A stretch of DNA of 64,000 nt from Paragordius varius (GCA_964247055.1 OZ176055.1:5952001-6016000); one strand, 5' to 3'. Shown: positions 41,801 to 50,745, counted from the first letter of the stretch. Notes: generated by a model not told the origin, from the letters alone. Translations and numbers: made by a program.

Positions 41801-43754
41801 TTCAAAAAAAATCAAGATTTAAAAAGTACGGTTGTCTTTAAGAAAACAACATTTGTCCTTTTATTCTTAGGTTTGGTCCGTATAATTTTAATTTTTACTG
41901 TAATATCGGTAGTGTGCCTTAATGTTATTTTTTACTACTTATAATGTTAACCTTATTATTATTATCTATTTCAAATAATTAGATCATGGGAAAAGGTATA
42001 TGCCGTCCTACACCAAGGTCATCTTTGCTTTTACAAGGATCAAAAATACTATCGTCAAGTAAATTAAAAATATATTAAATTACAAAATAATCTTAATTTT
42101 ATTGGTTTATCATTATAGCAATATCTCAAATTTTTTAGGAACCAACTGTGTATTATCATGACGATGCACCCATTAGTCTATGTGGCGCAACTACAGAAAT
42201 GGCTTTAGATTATACCAAAAGGCGTAATGTGTTTCGTTTAAAGTAAGTAATTGGTACAAATATTGCTGTTAACTATTTTTTGTGTTGATTTCAAGAGAAA
42301 ACTTAAGTGTAAAAATATATGTGCGCATAAATGTTTATTTAGATCTGAGGTGTCTATCACGCGGCCCGCAAAAAAATTGGTAATCTATAACTTATACAAA
42401 TATGCTCTTAAAATCACAATAAAACTGATTCTTAAGCAATTTTTTGAAATAAGTCTAATTCATATGGCAAGTACTAAAATTGCTATATTGAATTTGCATT
42501 TTACCATCTTATGTTTGAAACTTAATGAATTAATTCATGCCCATATACATTTCGGATGCGGCCCGCGAAGCCATTTGTGTTGGACACCCCTGATTTAAGT
42601 TATTTTCGTAACTAATAATTAATTTGTGTTTAAAACAGCTGTTGAAAAAAGCCATTTTAATATATGTCAATTACTTGCTTTAAGCTGGCCAATGATGGTT
42701 ATAATAATATCTGATTTTTATTATATATTTTTGTTAAAATAGATTTTCTACTCACTCTACTTAAGTGTGGGTTTATTGAAATTTCTAAAATTTATTTAAA
42801 ATAAATGGGCGATAGAGTGGATACTATACTTTATGCCAATAGACTGAACAATTAAAATATTATTACTGTCATTCATTGGGGTGTTAAAAGTTTTAAATAA
42901 TCCGCAATTAAAGAGTCTTTTCCTTTTAAATGATCGCATTTTTAAAGATATTACTTCTAAACAACAAATCAGTCTCAAAACAACATTCAAAGGTGTTTCC
43001 AAATAATGAAATTATTTGATTTTTTGAAAAAAGGTTATAAGAGATCACCATGTTGGTGGCATGGCTTGGAAGTTTTACATGATCTTTCGAACACATAATG
43101 TGTAAATTAAGACGTAATTCATTTCACTTTTCACATGCTCTTAATGACAAAACTTTTGTGAATTAGAGAGAGAATGTTTTTACAAAATATCAAAAAAAAC
43201 TGGTCTCTTCTGTTAGTTTTCATATAAGGTGATATCCATCCAACACCACGGTAAGGTAGATTGTAGGACATTGTTTGCTAATGATTAATCCACTTTTTTT
43301 TGTGTTTAGACTCCCCAACGGGGCCGAATACCTGTTTCAAACGCGTGATGAATCCGATCTTCGGGAATGGCTTTTAGCTTTAGCCCAAGGTGCGGTAGCT
43401 GCTCTTGATTCGAGTCGAGTTAGTTCACCTCAACAATTGCACCATCCCCACCCTACGCAAACATCAACATCTCCACACAATCAAGAACAAGAATTAACTT
43501 CCTCTGAGGCTCAGAGCAGTGATATCCCCGTCGCACAAAGACGTACATCTGGTGGTGGTGTTCGAACTTTGCCCGTTTTGGGGACTGAAGGTAGTATTAT
43601 TAATAATTCTAATAACTCAACTTTGCCACCTCCGCCGCCCCCTTTAAACAGCAATGAACATGTGTTAAACAGTTCAAGTTCTTCGACGAATCCTGCATCA
43701 TCCACATCTGCTTCTAAGAAACGTGGATTTTTTAATCTCTCTAAAAAGAAATGA
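14073..43754 (+). CDS. Beta-spectrin, complete gene of 44 exons
   Basis: Actin-crosslinking component of the membrane skeleton, which pairs with alpha-spectrin. Joined exons total 7,764 nt (about 2,587 residues plus stop), and every splice phase closes without a frame break. Order: short N-terminus (residues 1-36), two calponin-homology domains (about 40-270), roughly 17 spectrin repeats, a partial repeat for tetramerisation with alpha-spectrin, a PH domain (about 2360-2470), and a Ser/Pro-rich tail ending in KKK. It aligns end to end with vertebrate non-erythroid beta-spectrin as I remember it, for example [31 protein letters not shown] and [10 protein letters not shown]. It is about 220 residues longer than the roughly 2,364 of human SPTBN1, mainly through low-complexity insertions. 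The start is the first ATG of the exon that precedes the conserved ALADERE junction; an upstream untranslated exon cannot be excluded. AATAAA occurs at 44217. Confidence 0.96.
15018..15176. mobile_element. Tc1/mariner-like MITE, family M1
   Basis: A near-perfect palindrome of about 70-bp arms starting CAGTATGCATTTTAATGG and ending with its reverse complement. It is flanked by TA on both sides (15016-15017 and 15177-15178), the target duplication of Tc1/mariner elements. No coding capacity. It lies in spectrin intron 1; a second copy is at 54282. Confidence 0.85.
15650..15790. mobile_element. Partial MITE of family M3
   Basis: The right end of the M3 element (AGGGTGAATTTGA...AATGGTA) is recognisable after an internal segment similar to the other M3 copies (TATTAATGATGAGTCATATTAG). 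The GGTGAATTTGA motif occurs here in several variants. No matching left end was found. Confidence 0.5.
15873..16073. mobile_element. Tc1/mariner-like MITE, family M2
   Basis: Inverted arms of about 90 bp run from CAGTCATGTATCC to GATATATGACTG. The inner parts match closely (GGTAAAGAATGGAAA against TTTCCATTCTTTACC; AGAGCTCTATGG against CCATAGAGCTCT). TA dinucleotides flank both ends (15871-15872, 16074-16075). Single copy in this window, in spectrin intron 1. Confidence 0.82.
16136..17081. mobile_element. CACTA-type non-autonomous DNA element
   Basis: The ends are CACTAGACAACA and TGTTGTCTAGTG, a 12-bp terminal inverted repeat. Both ends are flanked by TAA (16133-16135 and 17082-17084), a 3-bp target duplication. 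The CACTA ending and 3-bp duplication fit the CMC/EnSpm superfamily; a Harbinger-like element (TWA target) is the alternative. The interior of about 946 bp has no recognisable transposase and only a 69-codon frame with no family resemblance. Confidence 0.6.
17385..17860. repeat. Dispersed repeat family R2, copy 1
   Basis: Contains GGGGTAGTTTTCTATCC, ATATGCTTTCTCTAG, TTTTTCGTCGCCATGG, AAATGTTTGATAATTAAG and TATTGAAGTGTTGC in the same order as a copy in spectrin intron 31 (35645-36200). No coding capacity; class unknown. Confidence 0.6.
18543..18568. repeat. (AT)n microsatellite, spectrin intron 2
   Basis: A run of alternating AT of about 25 bp. A longer one follows in intron 3. Confidence 0.8.
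19171..19208. repeat. (AT)n microsatellite, spectrin intron 3
   Basis: About 38 bp of alternating AT, shortly upstream of exon 4. Confidence 0.85.
19497..19745. mobile_element. hAT-like MITE copy 1 (spectrin intron 4)
   Basis: Starts CAGGGGTCTCCAACACAAATG and ends GTGTTGGCCACTTCTG, the CAGNGGTNTCCAA style of hAT-Charlie termini. The flanking 8-mers (TTGTATAC and TTATTAAC) match at 5 of 8 positions, so the target duplication is weak. The left end is nearly the reverse complement of the right end of the element at 42345. It has no transposase. Confidence 0.65.
20587..26268 (+). CDS. Beta-spectrin exons 7-16: N-terminal spectrin repeats
   Basis: Exons: 20587-20774, 21108-21394, 21831-21984, 22137-22275, 22590-22755, 23531-23805, 23975-24044, 24480-24722, 25404-25501, 26104-26268. 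They encode three-helix repeats with the usual heptad pattern and conserved Trp residues. Diagnostic matches are [53 protein letters not shown] and [19 protein letters not shown]. Introns run from 122 to 775 nt. Intron 11 carries a MITE with an internal minisatellite; intron 15 carries another MITE. Confidence 0.94.
22839..23133. mobile_element. MITE family M4 with internal 21-bp minisatellite
   Basis: TA-flanked (22837-22838, 23134-23135) with terminal arms CCATTTGCACTTCAA...TGTCCTTGAACACTTC and the reverse complement on the right. Inside the right arm, about four copies of a 21-bp unit (GACCAACTTGAATTGTTCAA plus G) lie between about 23023 and 23110. The unit reads open on the minus strand as repeated FKLVLEQ, which I take to be a by-product. 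The end resembles family M3 (CCATTTACAGTTCAA). Confidence 0.8.
25835..26068. mobile_element. MITE family M3, uninterrupted copy (spectrin intron 15)
   Basis: Ends are CCATTTACAGTTCAAATTC and GAATTTGAATTGTAAATGG, inverted over about 24 bp, with TA on both sides. 234 bp, non-coding. The interior segment ATAATGCTGAAAAAATAAAC recurs in the interrupted copy at 36414. The TA target suggests a Tc1/mariner-type mobiliser. Confidence 0.82.
26740..26780. repeat. (AT)n microsatellite, spectrin intron 16
   Basis: Two adjoining alternating-AT runs, about 40 bp in all. Confidence 0.8.
26835..32719 (+). CDS. Beta-spectrin exons 17-27: central spectrin repeats
   Basis: Exons: 26835-27040, 27332-27428, 27812-28063, 28533-28794, 29035-29193, 29510-29698, 30088-30229, 30637-30846, 31197-31431, 31702-31954, 32391-32719. 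Conserved stretches include [39 protein letters not shown]-like helices and [16 protein letters not shown]. Two repeats are interrupted by Pro/Thr-rich sequence not seen in the vertebrate protein: the exon 19/20 junction ([18 protein letters not shown]...) and the start of exon 27 ([18 protein letters not shown]). Confidence 0.94.
29818..29851. repeat. (AT)n microsatellite, spectrin intron 22
   Basis: About 32 bp of alternating TA shortly after exon 22. Confidence 0.8.
30252..30570. mobile_element. Short inverted-repeat element (CACTAGGGTTGGG ends)
   Basis: Left end CACTAGGGTTGGG and right end CCCAACCTTAGTG are inverted with one mismatch, and TAAA flanks both (30248-30251, 30571-30574). 319 bp, non-coding, inside spectrin intron 23. 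The CACTA start suggests a CMC-like family, but a 4-bp duplication is atypical and may reflect the AT-rich target. Confidence 0.55.
33004..40336 (+). CDS. Beta-spectrin exons 28-38: distal repeats, ankyrin-binding and tetramerisation region
   Basis: Exons: 33004-33114, 33692-33990, 34637-34841, 35427-35539, 36857-36960, 37378-37604, 37991-38101, 38596-38815, 39289-39543, 40074-40165, 40232-40336. Matches to the distal part of beta-spectrin are [46 protein letters not shown] and [18 protein letters not shown]; the last two lie in the repeats known to bind ankyrin. Exons 37-38 ([17 protein letters not shown]) form the partial repeat that docks with alpha-spectrin. Exons 32-33 add about 60 Ser/Thr/Asn-rich residues inside the repeat just before the ankyrin-binding repeat. 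The intron between exons 37 and 38 is only 66 nt. Confidence 0.93.
35645..36200. repeat. Dispersed repeat family R2, copy 2 (spectrin intron 31)
   Basis: Collinear with 17385-17860: GGGGTAGTTTTATATCC, AAATATGCTTTCTTTAG, AAACTTTTTTGCCGCCAT, AACAATGTTTGATAATTAAA and TATTGAAGTGTTC occur in the same order and orientation. Diverged and non-coding. This copy accounts for much of the long intron 31. Confidence 0.6.
36414..36800. mobile_element. MITE family M3, copy split by a tRNA-derived SINE
   Basis: Same ends as the copy at 25835 (CCATTTACAGTTCGAATTC on the left, GAATTTGAATTGTGAATGG on the right). About 190 bp of unrelated, relatively GC-rich sequence splits the interior, and the M3 sequence resumes at ATAATGCTGAAAAAAT. 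Located in spectrin intron 31. Confidence 0.75.
36470..36650 (+). mobile_element. tRNA-derived SINE-like insertion
   Basis: A stretch of higher GC content carries a degenerate pol III promoter: an A-box-like TAGTAGGTAGGGCGCCGG, and AGTTCGAACCCCGG matching the B-box consensus. The anticodon arm does not fold, so it is not a functional tRNA gene. A non-tRNA body follows (GACCTGGGCTGGCAGGCGAG...AAGTCCCTACCC), then an A-rich tail. It sits inside an M3 MITE. Only one copy was seen in this window, so assignment to a SINE rests on the promoter boxes. Confidence 0.6.
38273..38519. mobile_element. Degenerate MITE, family M5 (spectrin intron 34)
   Basis: Inner inverted arms (AAACGTAAAAATG on the left, TTTTTACGTTTTGTC on the right) resemble those of the element at 41611, which also has complete outer ends. 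Boundaries are approximate. Confidence 0.45.
39575..39838. mobile_element. Possible diverged MITE related to M3
   Basis: ATCATTTACAGCCTAAATTGAC on the left (given here in part) and TTTAGGTTTAATTTGAATTG with a terminal AATGTTTATTTGG on the right form imperfect inverted arms. The left end resembles CCATTTACAGTTCAAATTC of M3. Spectrin intron 36. Confidence 0.35.
40835..43754 (+). CDS. Beta-spectrin exons 39-44: linker, PH domain and tail
   Basis: Exons: 40835-41001, 41216-41274, 41351-41465, 41983-42058, 42139-42242, 43310-43754. A charged helix ([20 protein letters not shown]) and a polar linker lead to a PH domain that starts at [11 protein letters not shown]. It continues through [20 protein letters not shown] and [14 protein letters not shown] and ends with [19 protein letters not shown], which holds the conserved C-terminal Trp. 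The tail is His/Pro/Ser-rich with a PPPPPP-type run and ends [12 protein letters not shown], close to the vertebrate ending RFSLFGKKK. The PH domain is expected to bind phosphoinositides. Confidence 0.94.
41611..41900. mobile_element. Tc1/mariner-like MITE, family M5 (spectrin intron 41)
   Basis: Left end CAGTAAAAATTGAAATAATA followed by CGGACAAAACG; right end GTTTGGTCCGTATAATTTTA followed by ATTTTTACTG. The arms are inverted over about 33 bp and flanked by TA (41609-41610, 41901-41902). 290 bp, non-coding. Degenerate relatives lie at 38273 and about 55703. Confidence 0.82.
42345..42592. mobile_element. hAT-like MITE copy 2 (spectrin intron 43)
   Basis: Left end CTGAGGTGTCTATCACGCGG, right end CCATTTGTGTTGGACACCCCTG, given in part. 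Both inner sides read GCGGCCCGC. The flanking 8-mers ATTTAGAT and ATTTAAGT match at 6 of 8, fitting the hAT 8-bp duplication. A frame spanning this stretch is a chance one. It lies before the last spectrin exon. Confidence 0.7.
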
Positions 43755-44514
43755 AGATATTTTCAAGTATTTTTACCGTTATTGCAAACATTATTTAACT
43801 AGATACTTACATACATGTACATTCATTTAATTAAACATATATATATATATATATATCATTGATTGGAATCTACCAAATAATATTACGATATCAACATGTA
43901 ATTGAATCTTATCATATGATATTTTTTGTGCATTTATTTAATTAACTTACTTATACATGTAAAATTTACTTAGAATCTTGCTTCCCATATATTCGCTTTA
44001 TTTTACTGCTGTTAGCTTATAAATGATGATTTCAGTTTAATATTGTAAAGACATTATTACACAGCCATGTGTGTGTCATATTTAAGAGTCATGTAGCATA
44101 TATTTTTTGTAACAAATCATCAAAAATTTGCTTTTTTATACAATAAGTTAAGTTATCTTTTTATTTATACCAAAACTGTCATACACACAACATATACATA
44201 CTTGTATTTAAATTATAATAAAATTGTATCATTTATAAATACATGTGTTATGTTGTTATGCAATAGTGGTTATGATATACCCTTAAAAAATTTGCATTGG
44301 TTTAACAGTAGCCAGTTATATATATAGTGTAAGCGAGTATATATTATGCAAGTTTTTCATAAATCATTGCTAGATAGTAAAAGTAAATGGCAATATTATT
44401 AGTCTTTAGGTATTTTTTTCGTTTTTTAATATTATTAGCCAATAAAAATGTTCTTTGCTGTATTTGTTATTTGGCAGCCATATTTAATAAAAATCTAGCA
44501 ATGTCTTTTACTGA

Positions 44515-44559
<45 letters not shown>

Positions 44560-44860
44560 CGCATCAGCACTATAAAAATACAATATTATAAAAATACTTT
44601 ACTAGTTTTTTCATTAAAAATTACCAGATAGTATATACAGAAAATTGGCTTTCTTCTCCTAGCTATTGGCCAATAATTATTCTCTTTGCTGTATATGCTG
44701 GCAATATTTTATGGAAAACTAGCAATGTAATAAATAATTTTACTTATATGTAGTTTTTAAATGGTTAAAATAACGTAATAAAATTACATAGAGTGAGTTG
44801 GTTGATTGATTGATTGATTGAATGAATATTCATATATGCATAGTTAAAATCAATATTTTT
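43755..44860. other. Spectrin/DEPDC7 tail-to-tail intergenic region
   Basis: Both genes end into this 1.1-kb stretch. A polyadenylation-type AATAAA for spectrin is at 44217-44222. (AT)n runs lie at about 43830-43855 and 44519-44553. A diverged direct repeat of about 150 bp is present (about 44350-44510 and 44595-44735), sharing ATTATTAGCCAATAAAAATG or GGCCAATAATTATTC, TTCTTTGCTGTAT and CTAGCAATGT. A short (TTGA)n run is at about 44800-44820. Confidence 0.6.
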
Positions 44861-47104
44861 TTAATATGTATCAGCGTTACAGCCTACATTATGTAGACCG
44901 CTTAAGGGATCCAAGTGACCATTATACGACAAATATTCGCGATATATGTCAGGGTGGCATTGTTGGAACCGTTTGACAAATTTTTTCTTTTCTTTATCGG
45001 TTAATGTGAGATCCTCAATTTTATCGGCTAATAATTTGTACAGCTCATTTTGCGTGGATGCATTAGTTTGAGCATTGTAAATTTCTTGACTTAATTTTTC
45101 ACAAAACGATATGGTGTTACAATTTGTTGTTGATAATGAATTATTTGGGTTTGATAAACCGTTCGTCATTGAGTTTTGGGTCTTGGCTAAAACATATAAA
45201 TAAATCTGATAAACCATTATAAAAAATAAAAAATAATTATGCTAAAGCTTTAAATTAAAAAAACTTATTGAATCTTTAAATCCAAATAATCAGAATCCAT
45301 CGTGGAAGCGTGAAATAAATATTCTCTCATTTAATCTTATGAATACATAAAATATAACTTTTGATATAAATATATGATTGTTAGGGGAAAGTTATTAACC
45401 ACTGCTATAATTGCATTTGGCCAAATGAATAAGACCAAATCAAATATAGTAATGGCATTTTTGAAAAAAAAAATGGTATATTTTAACTCTGTTTGCGCTT
45501 ATGGCCAATGGCCATCAGAGTCAAAAAAGAAAACATGGTAAGTACACTTTTGGTTAGTTTTATATATTAATGGTTCATATCCTGTTCATGCAAAATAAAG
45601 AGTTATTGTAATGAGTTTGTTGCGATAATTAAAAACGGTCGGTAATTAGGAATTTAACAAAATCCTAAAATTAAATCACAATATCTAAAATTTTACAATT
45701 ATATTTTTTTTATTTATCGGAAATTGAAAGTTAACCTGATGGATCCAAAGTGAGACCGCTTAAAGAATTAAAGATGTGACTAAGACTTTTGTGACTAAGA
45801 TCATTCGTATCGTTATCTATAATAATTATTGTTGAAAAATACCTAAATCACATTTTCCTTGGAGTAGATGAATATTATTTAGCATAAAACTTACGATAAT
45901 TTGACTTTGTTCTGGTGTAAAATGTTTTGCGTCAAAAAAGCAAGGCGAAAATTTTTTAAGACACAATTCAATATTACTGATCTAGACATAAAAATATAAG
46001 ATATTGCCGAAAATTTGATTACTGTAAATTATTTTATAAATATTAAAAGTGAAAAAAAGCGTTTAAAATACATCAGATTCCAATCGTATAATATCGTTTG
46101 CATTGGAAACGGCTCGAATAAATTCAAAAAGACTGAGTATTTCCTTGACCTTTTTGGGATGTAAAAGAGCCAAAGTGAGTTGAATGATGGAAATGGCAAT
46201 TCTATATCTCCGTTCCATAATGTAAGTGAGGACACTCTGAAAAATATCATTGAATGCGATTGGGAAAAATGTTTTGCCCTTTGGGGCAGACGATGGTTGT
46301 TTATTCACATAACTCGTACAATAATAATCTGAGATAGTGTGAAATAATTGAATTTTAAGGATTAATTCGGATTCACTCATTTTTATGCGATTTATTTGAT
46401 CGGATTTTTCATATCCCCTGATCTCGAAATCATCATTAATATTGTCAGAAAGATTGTCATAAATGTATACGTTGTTTAAAACTTTCAGAGCACAACTTGA
46501 CCATTCATCGGCTAACTCTGCATCATGATTTGGAACAAAATTACACATGCTAGAATTGGCGGGAGATTCATGATTTACCAATGATTTAACCATAATTTTG
46601 CGTTGAATTGTATCCCAATCTAGCAAAGTTTCAAGAACGGGAACGTCAACAAGTGTCAAAAGTCTTACAATAATTTTATCTCGCACTAAAAAATCATTAT
46701 CAGCTAATTCAATGTTATTATCTGGTTCATCAGGGCTAAAATAATCAAAATAGATAAACTACTTGTTAACTAATTCATATAATTTTTTGGGATCATCGCA
46801 AAACTCATCCGTATTAATTGGAATAAAAACATTTTGTTTCATTATAATTGTACCAATCTAACAAATAAAATAACAATATAACCTTTACAGCATTATTTCT
46901 TGATAGGTTTTTCGCAAATACATTGTTATTATTCGATAGATAATCTAAAATATGGGTTGTCATGGCATGGCCAGTAAAGCAATCCTTATAGGTTTTGAGT
47001 AATATTTTATGATTAGAAAGCATAATTTTTTTAACATGTATGATTAATTCATTCCAAAATTTAGTATATTTAAATTGATCACTTCGTAAGTTATTTAATG
47101 ACAT
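44861..47104 (-). CDS. DEPDC7-like DEP domain protein, six exons
   Basis: Exons (5' to 3', minus strand): 47104-46883, 46857-46763, 46735-46072, 45981-45843, 45816-45736, 45186-44861. Together 1,527 nt, 508 residues, with all phases closing; human DEPDC7 is about 511. Residues about 10-105 form a DEP domain: KYTKFWNELIIHVKK, DCFTGHAMTTHILDYLSNN, then AVKIGTIIMKQNVF..LYEL. Later landmarks match DEPDC7 as I remember it: DKIIVRLLTLVDVPVLETLL, LADEWSSCALKVL, RYRIAISIIQLTLALL and the C-terminal KEKKKFVKRFQQCHPDIYRE. DEP domains usually mediate membrane or receptor-linked signalling; DEPDC7's role is poorly defined. Introns 1, 2 and 4 are only 25, 27 and 26 nt. DEPDC1 is the next closest family, but it carries a Rho-GAP-like region I do not see. 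Confidence 0.88.
45187..45735 (-). other. DEPDC7 intron 5
   Basis: 549-nt AT-rich intron between the exon ending at LTLDPS and the last exon. Nothing further recognised. Confidence 0.6.
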
Positions 47105-47539
47105 TTGAATTTGAATTTCGTGGATATTAATATTCCCCGAAATATGCTTTTATGCATATGACTAATATTGGATGCAGTTTTCTATCCCATACAGATTAAA
47201 TATTTAAATATCAATAGTATCTCTAAATTATAAAATTGATGGGACCAGCAGAAGATGCCTATCTATATAAAAAATTAATTTATGCTGCCTCGGAATCGAA
47301 TTGATATAATGCTGATATAACAGGATACCCTTGGATATAAAATAAGTAGCATAAACTCAGTGCCAAATGATACATATCCTGAACAATAAAATATAGTCTG
47401 ATGCAAAAATTAAAAAAATAGTTGTGATGACATATTGCGGTAGTTTTATGATTGAAGATCAATCTGGCAAATTGTTTCGAAAGTTATTTTACAGTGTCCA
47501 CATTAAAAAATATGTTAAAAATAAATTCTGATAAAAAAT

Positions 47540-48640
47540 AGCAAAATTATTATGGTGCTTTTATTTTTGGCCTTTACGAGTGATATAAGTAATAACAAAT
47601 TTGTGGCAGGTGCTACATATCAGTAGAAAATTAGAGGCTTTATTTCAGAAAAATCACTAACATATATAGAAATTACCTATATGAAACAAAAAAATATTTT
47701 AAAAAATAATCTTTGTGGGTTATGAAAGTCCCAAATTGTTCTCTTTTAAAATGCTAGTTCTCTTATATAAAGAATAAAAATGCAGGAATGGCGTAATTAA
47801 AAATTAATATTCACTAAATTTTGACATTAAAAAATAACAATATTGTAAAAATATATATTTAAAAAAAAAATTTATTTTTTTAAAAATTTTGTTGAAGCGT
47901 ACATCATACTATTTTAAGGCATAATAGTATTATAATATATATTAGTAATTTTTTTGGGATGAAGCATACATTTTGCTTTTTCACCAAAAATGTGTACTGA
48001 TATAGACTACTTATCACAAAAGTGTAAATAACTTTCTTATATCTCTCGTAAAGGCCCATATTGATACATTCCTATCAGAATATAATAACATATATATATA
48101 TATATATATATATAACCACAGGTTTTTTTGGGACACTCTGCAATACCGAGCTGTTAAAATATGGTGATGGAAACCTTTATTCGAATTATATAGAAAGTCT
48201 TTTTAGCGTAATGTCTTGTAACGAAATGCAAAAAATTTAATTTTTGAACAAAGTAGTCTTTTTAAAAAAAATATTTTTTACTTGCCATCCTAGCATACAT
48301 CAAAATTTTTAACACGATGTCATTTTTGCCTATGCATCTCATTTTAGAAGAGCAAAATAATTTCAAATTCTTGGACACCACATCTAAATTAAAATTTTAA
48401 AAATATTCTGGTTTTTATTGTATTATAGTGATATTATTTAGAATAAAGCTTTTAGCTTTGACTCAAAATATTTATTTTGCAAATTGTGCGTAAATTTTCC
48501 GATTTCACAATATCGAACTACCACCAAATTGCATACTCTTTCTTTTATCAGTGATAAGACTCTAAAAGCGCCATAAAAATCCTGAAATATTTATCTGATG
48601 AAACATGTAAATTTTATCAGGATATATTTTCCTTCGATTT
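47540..48640. repeat. Dispersed repeat family R1, copy 2
   Basis: Collinear with 12090-13290 (CTTTACGAGTGATATAA, AGTTCTCTTATATAAAG..AAAAATGCAGG, CACCACATCTAAATT, ATCAGGATATAT, GCAGTATAAAC). An (AT)n run lies at about 48090-48113. Non-coding; class unknown. 47105-47539, just before it, holds no recognisable feature. Confidence 0.55.
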
Positions 48641-48808
48641 TATACGCAGTATAAACCTAAAACCATCTACAAGAATTCTAGTAATATCAGAATTTAATTT
48701 AGCCCAGTTTTATATTATTTTTCCCAATATACCATATAATATTTTAATAAACTTTTCTTAGTTAACAAAATAATCAAAGGTAAAAATCTCCTAATTTAGT
48801 GAAACAAT

Positions 48809-50745
48809 AATCTATATATTTATAAAAATGGAAAATGGCTTTGTGATCTGGTACAGGAAAACCGGTAGACCCAATCAAATCCAAATATCGAAAAAATATA
48901 ATTAATGAATGCCCCGACAATAGCTTCGCCGTTTTTTTGAAATAGGCCCCCAGTTCGGGCCCACCCCGTATGAAAAACGGTTTTTTTTGAAAACAGAAGT
49001 CCACAAAAATCGTGTCTTTGAGACAATTTTCCGGATAACGTGTTGGACCATTCAATTTCAAATATGATTATTGTTTACTTATTTTCGATTGCGCCGAACA
49101 TAGCCGAGCCACTTTTTTGATTTAGGCCCTCTTTTTATACGCTCCCCCCGTAAAATGCCACCTTTTTCAAAAAACAAAGTCCACAAAAATAATTTTTTAA
49201 ATCGATTTTTCGCCCTAGGTATGAGACCGTAAAAATTCTATATGGATTCCACGTATTCCCTGTTAAAAGGCAAAAATTTTAGTCTACCGTTTATTTGATG
49301 ATAGCTGCTGGGTAAGGAGCTACCCGCTAAAAACTGATTTTTCATATAACTTTGTGATCTGTTTCCGGAAAACCGGTGAACCCAATCAAATCCAAACATC
49401 GAAAAAATTTAATCATTAATGAATGTCCCGACAATAGCTTCGCCCTTTTTTGGAATTAGGTCCCCAGTTTGGGCCCACCCCGTGTGAAAAATGGGTTAAG
49501 TCAATTTTTTGGAGAACGTGTTGGACCATTCAATTTCTAATATGATTTTTGTTTGCTTATTTTTGATCGCGCTGAACATAGTCGACTCACTTTTTTGATT
49601 TAGGCCCTCTTTTTACCCGCTACCCCCGTAAAATGCCATTTTTATCAAAAAAAAACAAAGTCCACAAAAATAATTTTTTGATTGTATTTTTTTGCCCACA
49701 GTATGAGACTGTAAAAATTCGAGAAAGATTTTTCGTATTCCCTGTGAAAAGGCAAAAATATTAGTCAAGCGTTTCTTTGATGGCTGCTGAGTAAGGAGTA
49801 TCTATCATATGTATAGGATGTTAAAAGATATATGGATATTAATACATTATATTTGGTAATCTATTAATTTATAAAAATGGAAAATGCTGGCTTTGTGATC
49901 TGGTACAGGAAAACCGGTAGACCCATTCAAATCCAAACATCGAAAAAATATAATCAGAATGCCCCGACAATAGCTTCGCCCTTTTTTTGAAATAGGCCCC
50001 CAGTTCGGGACCACCCCGTGTGAAAAACGGTTTTTTTTTTGAAAACAGAAGTCCACAAAAATCGTGTCTTTGAGACAATTTTCCGGAGAACGTGTTGGTC
50101 CATTCTACTTCAAATATGATTTTTATTTAGTTATTTTTGATTGCGCTAAACATAGTCGAGTCACTTTTTTGATTTAGGCCCTCTTTTTACACGCTCCCCC
50201 CGTAAAATGCCACCTTTTTCAAAAAACAAAGTCCACAAAAATATTTTTTAAAATCTCTTTTTCGACCAAGACAGGAGACCGTAAAAATTCAATATGGATT
50301 CCACGTATTCCCTGTTAAAAGGCAAAAATTTTAGCCAAGCGTTTATTTGATGATAGCTGCTGGGTAAGGAGCTACCCGCGAAAAACTGATTTCTCATGTA
50401 ACTTTGTGATCTGTTTCCGGAAAACCGGTGAAACCATTCAAATCCAAATAAAAAATATAATCATTAATGAAAGCCCCGACAATAGCTTCGCCCTTTTTTG
50501 GAATTAGGTCACCAGTTCGGGCCCACCCCGTGTGAAAAATGGGTTAAGTCAATTTTTTGGAGAACGTGTTGGCCCATTCAATTTCAAATATGATTTTTGT
50601 TTACTTATTTTTGATCGCGCTGAACATAATCGACTCACTTTTTTGATTTAGACCCTTTTTTTACCCGCTACCCCCGTAAAATGCCATTTTTATCAAAAAA
50701 AACAAAGTCCACAAAAATAATTTTTTAAATCTATTTCTCCCCCAA
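48809..50745. repeat. Nested tandem repeat, two copies of a 1,052-bp dimer
   Basis: The landmark CTTTGTGATCTG begins at 48839, 49350, 49891 and 50402, spacings of 511, 541 and 511 bp. Units 1 and 3 share GGTACAGGAAAACCGGTAGA and an extra segment with GTGTCTTTGAGACAATTTTC. Units 2 and 4 share GTTTCCGGAAAACCGGTGAA and lack that segment. The pattern is A-B-A-B. Each unit is itself two diverged halves of about 256 bp, both ending in GTCCACAAAAAT after a run of C and G. It is more GC-rich than its surroundings. Small minus-strand frames inside (MSQRHDFCGLLFSKK...) recur only because the DNA repeats. Confidence 0.85.

Noticed and set aside
42251-42598. 115-codon plus-strand frame
   Set aside because: It spans a spectrin intron and a hAT-like MITE, and the amino acid sequence resembles nothing.
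48585-48600. CTGATGA-like hammerhead ribozyme core
   Set aside because: The second conserved box and the required stems are not found nearby. One 7-mer is expected by chance.
48774-50078. Recurring minus-strand frames (MSQRHDFCGLLFSKK)
   Set aside because: They recur because the DNA is tandemly repeated. Frames differ between copies and there is no domain resemblance.
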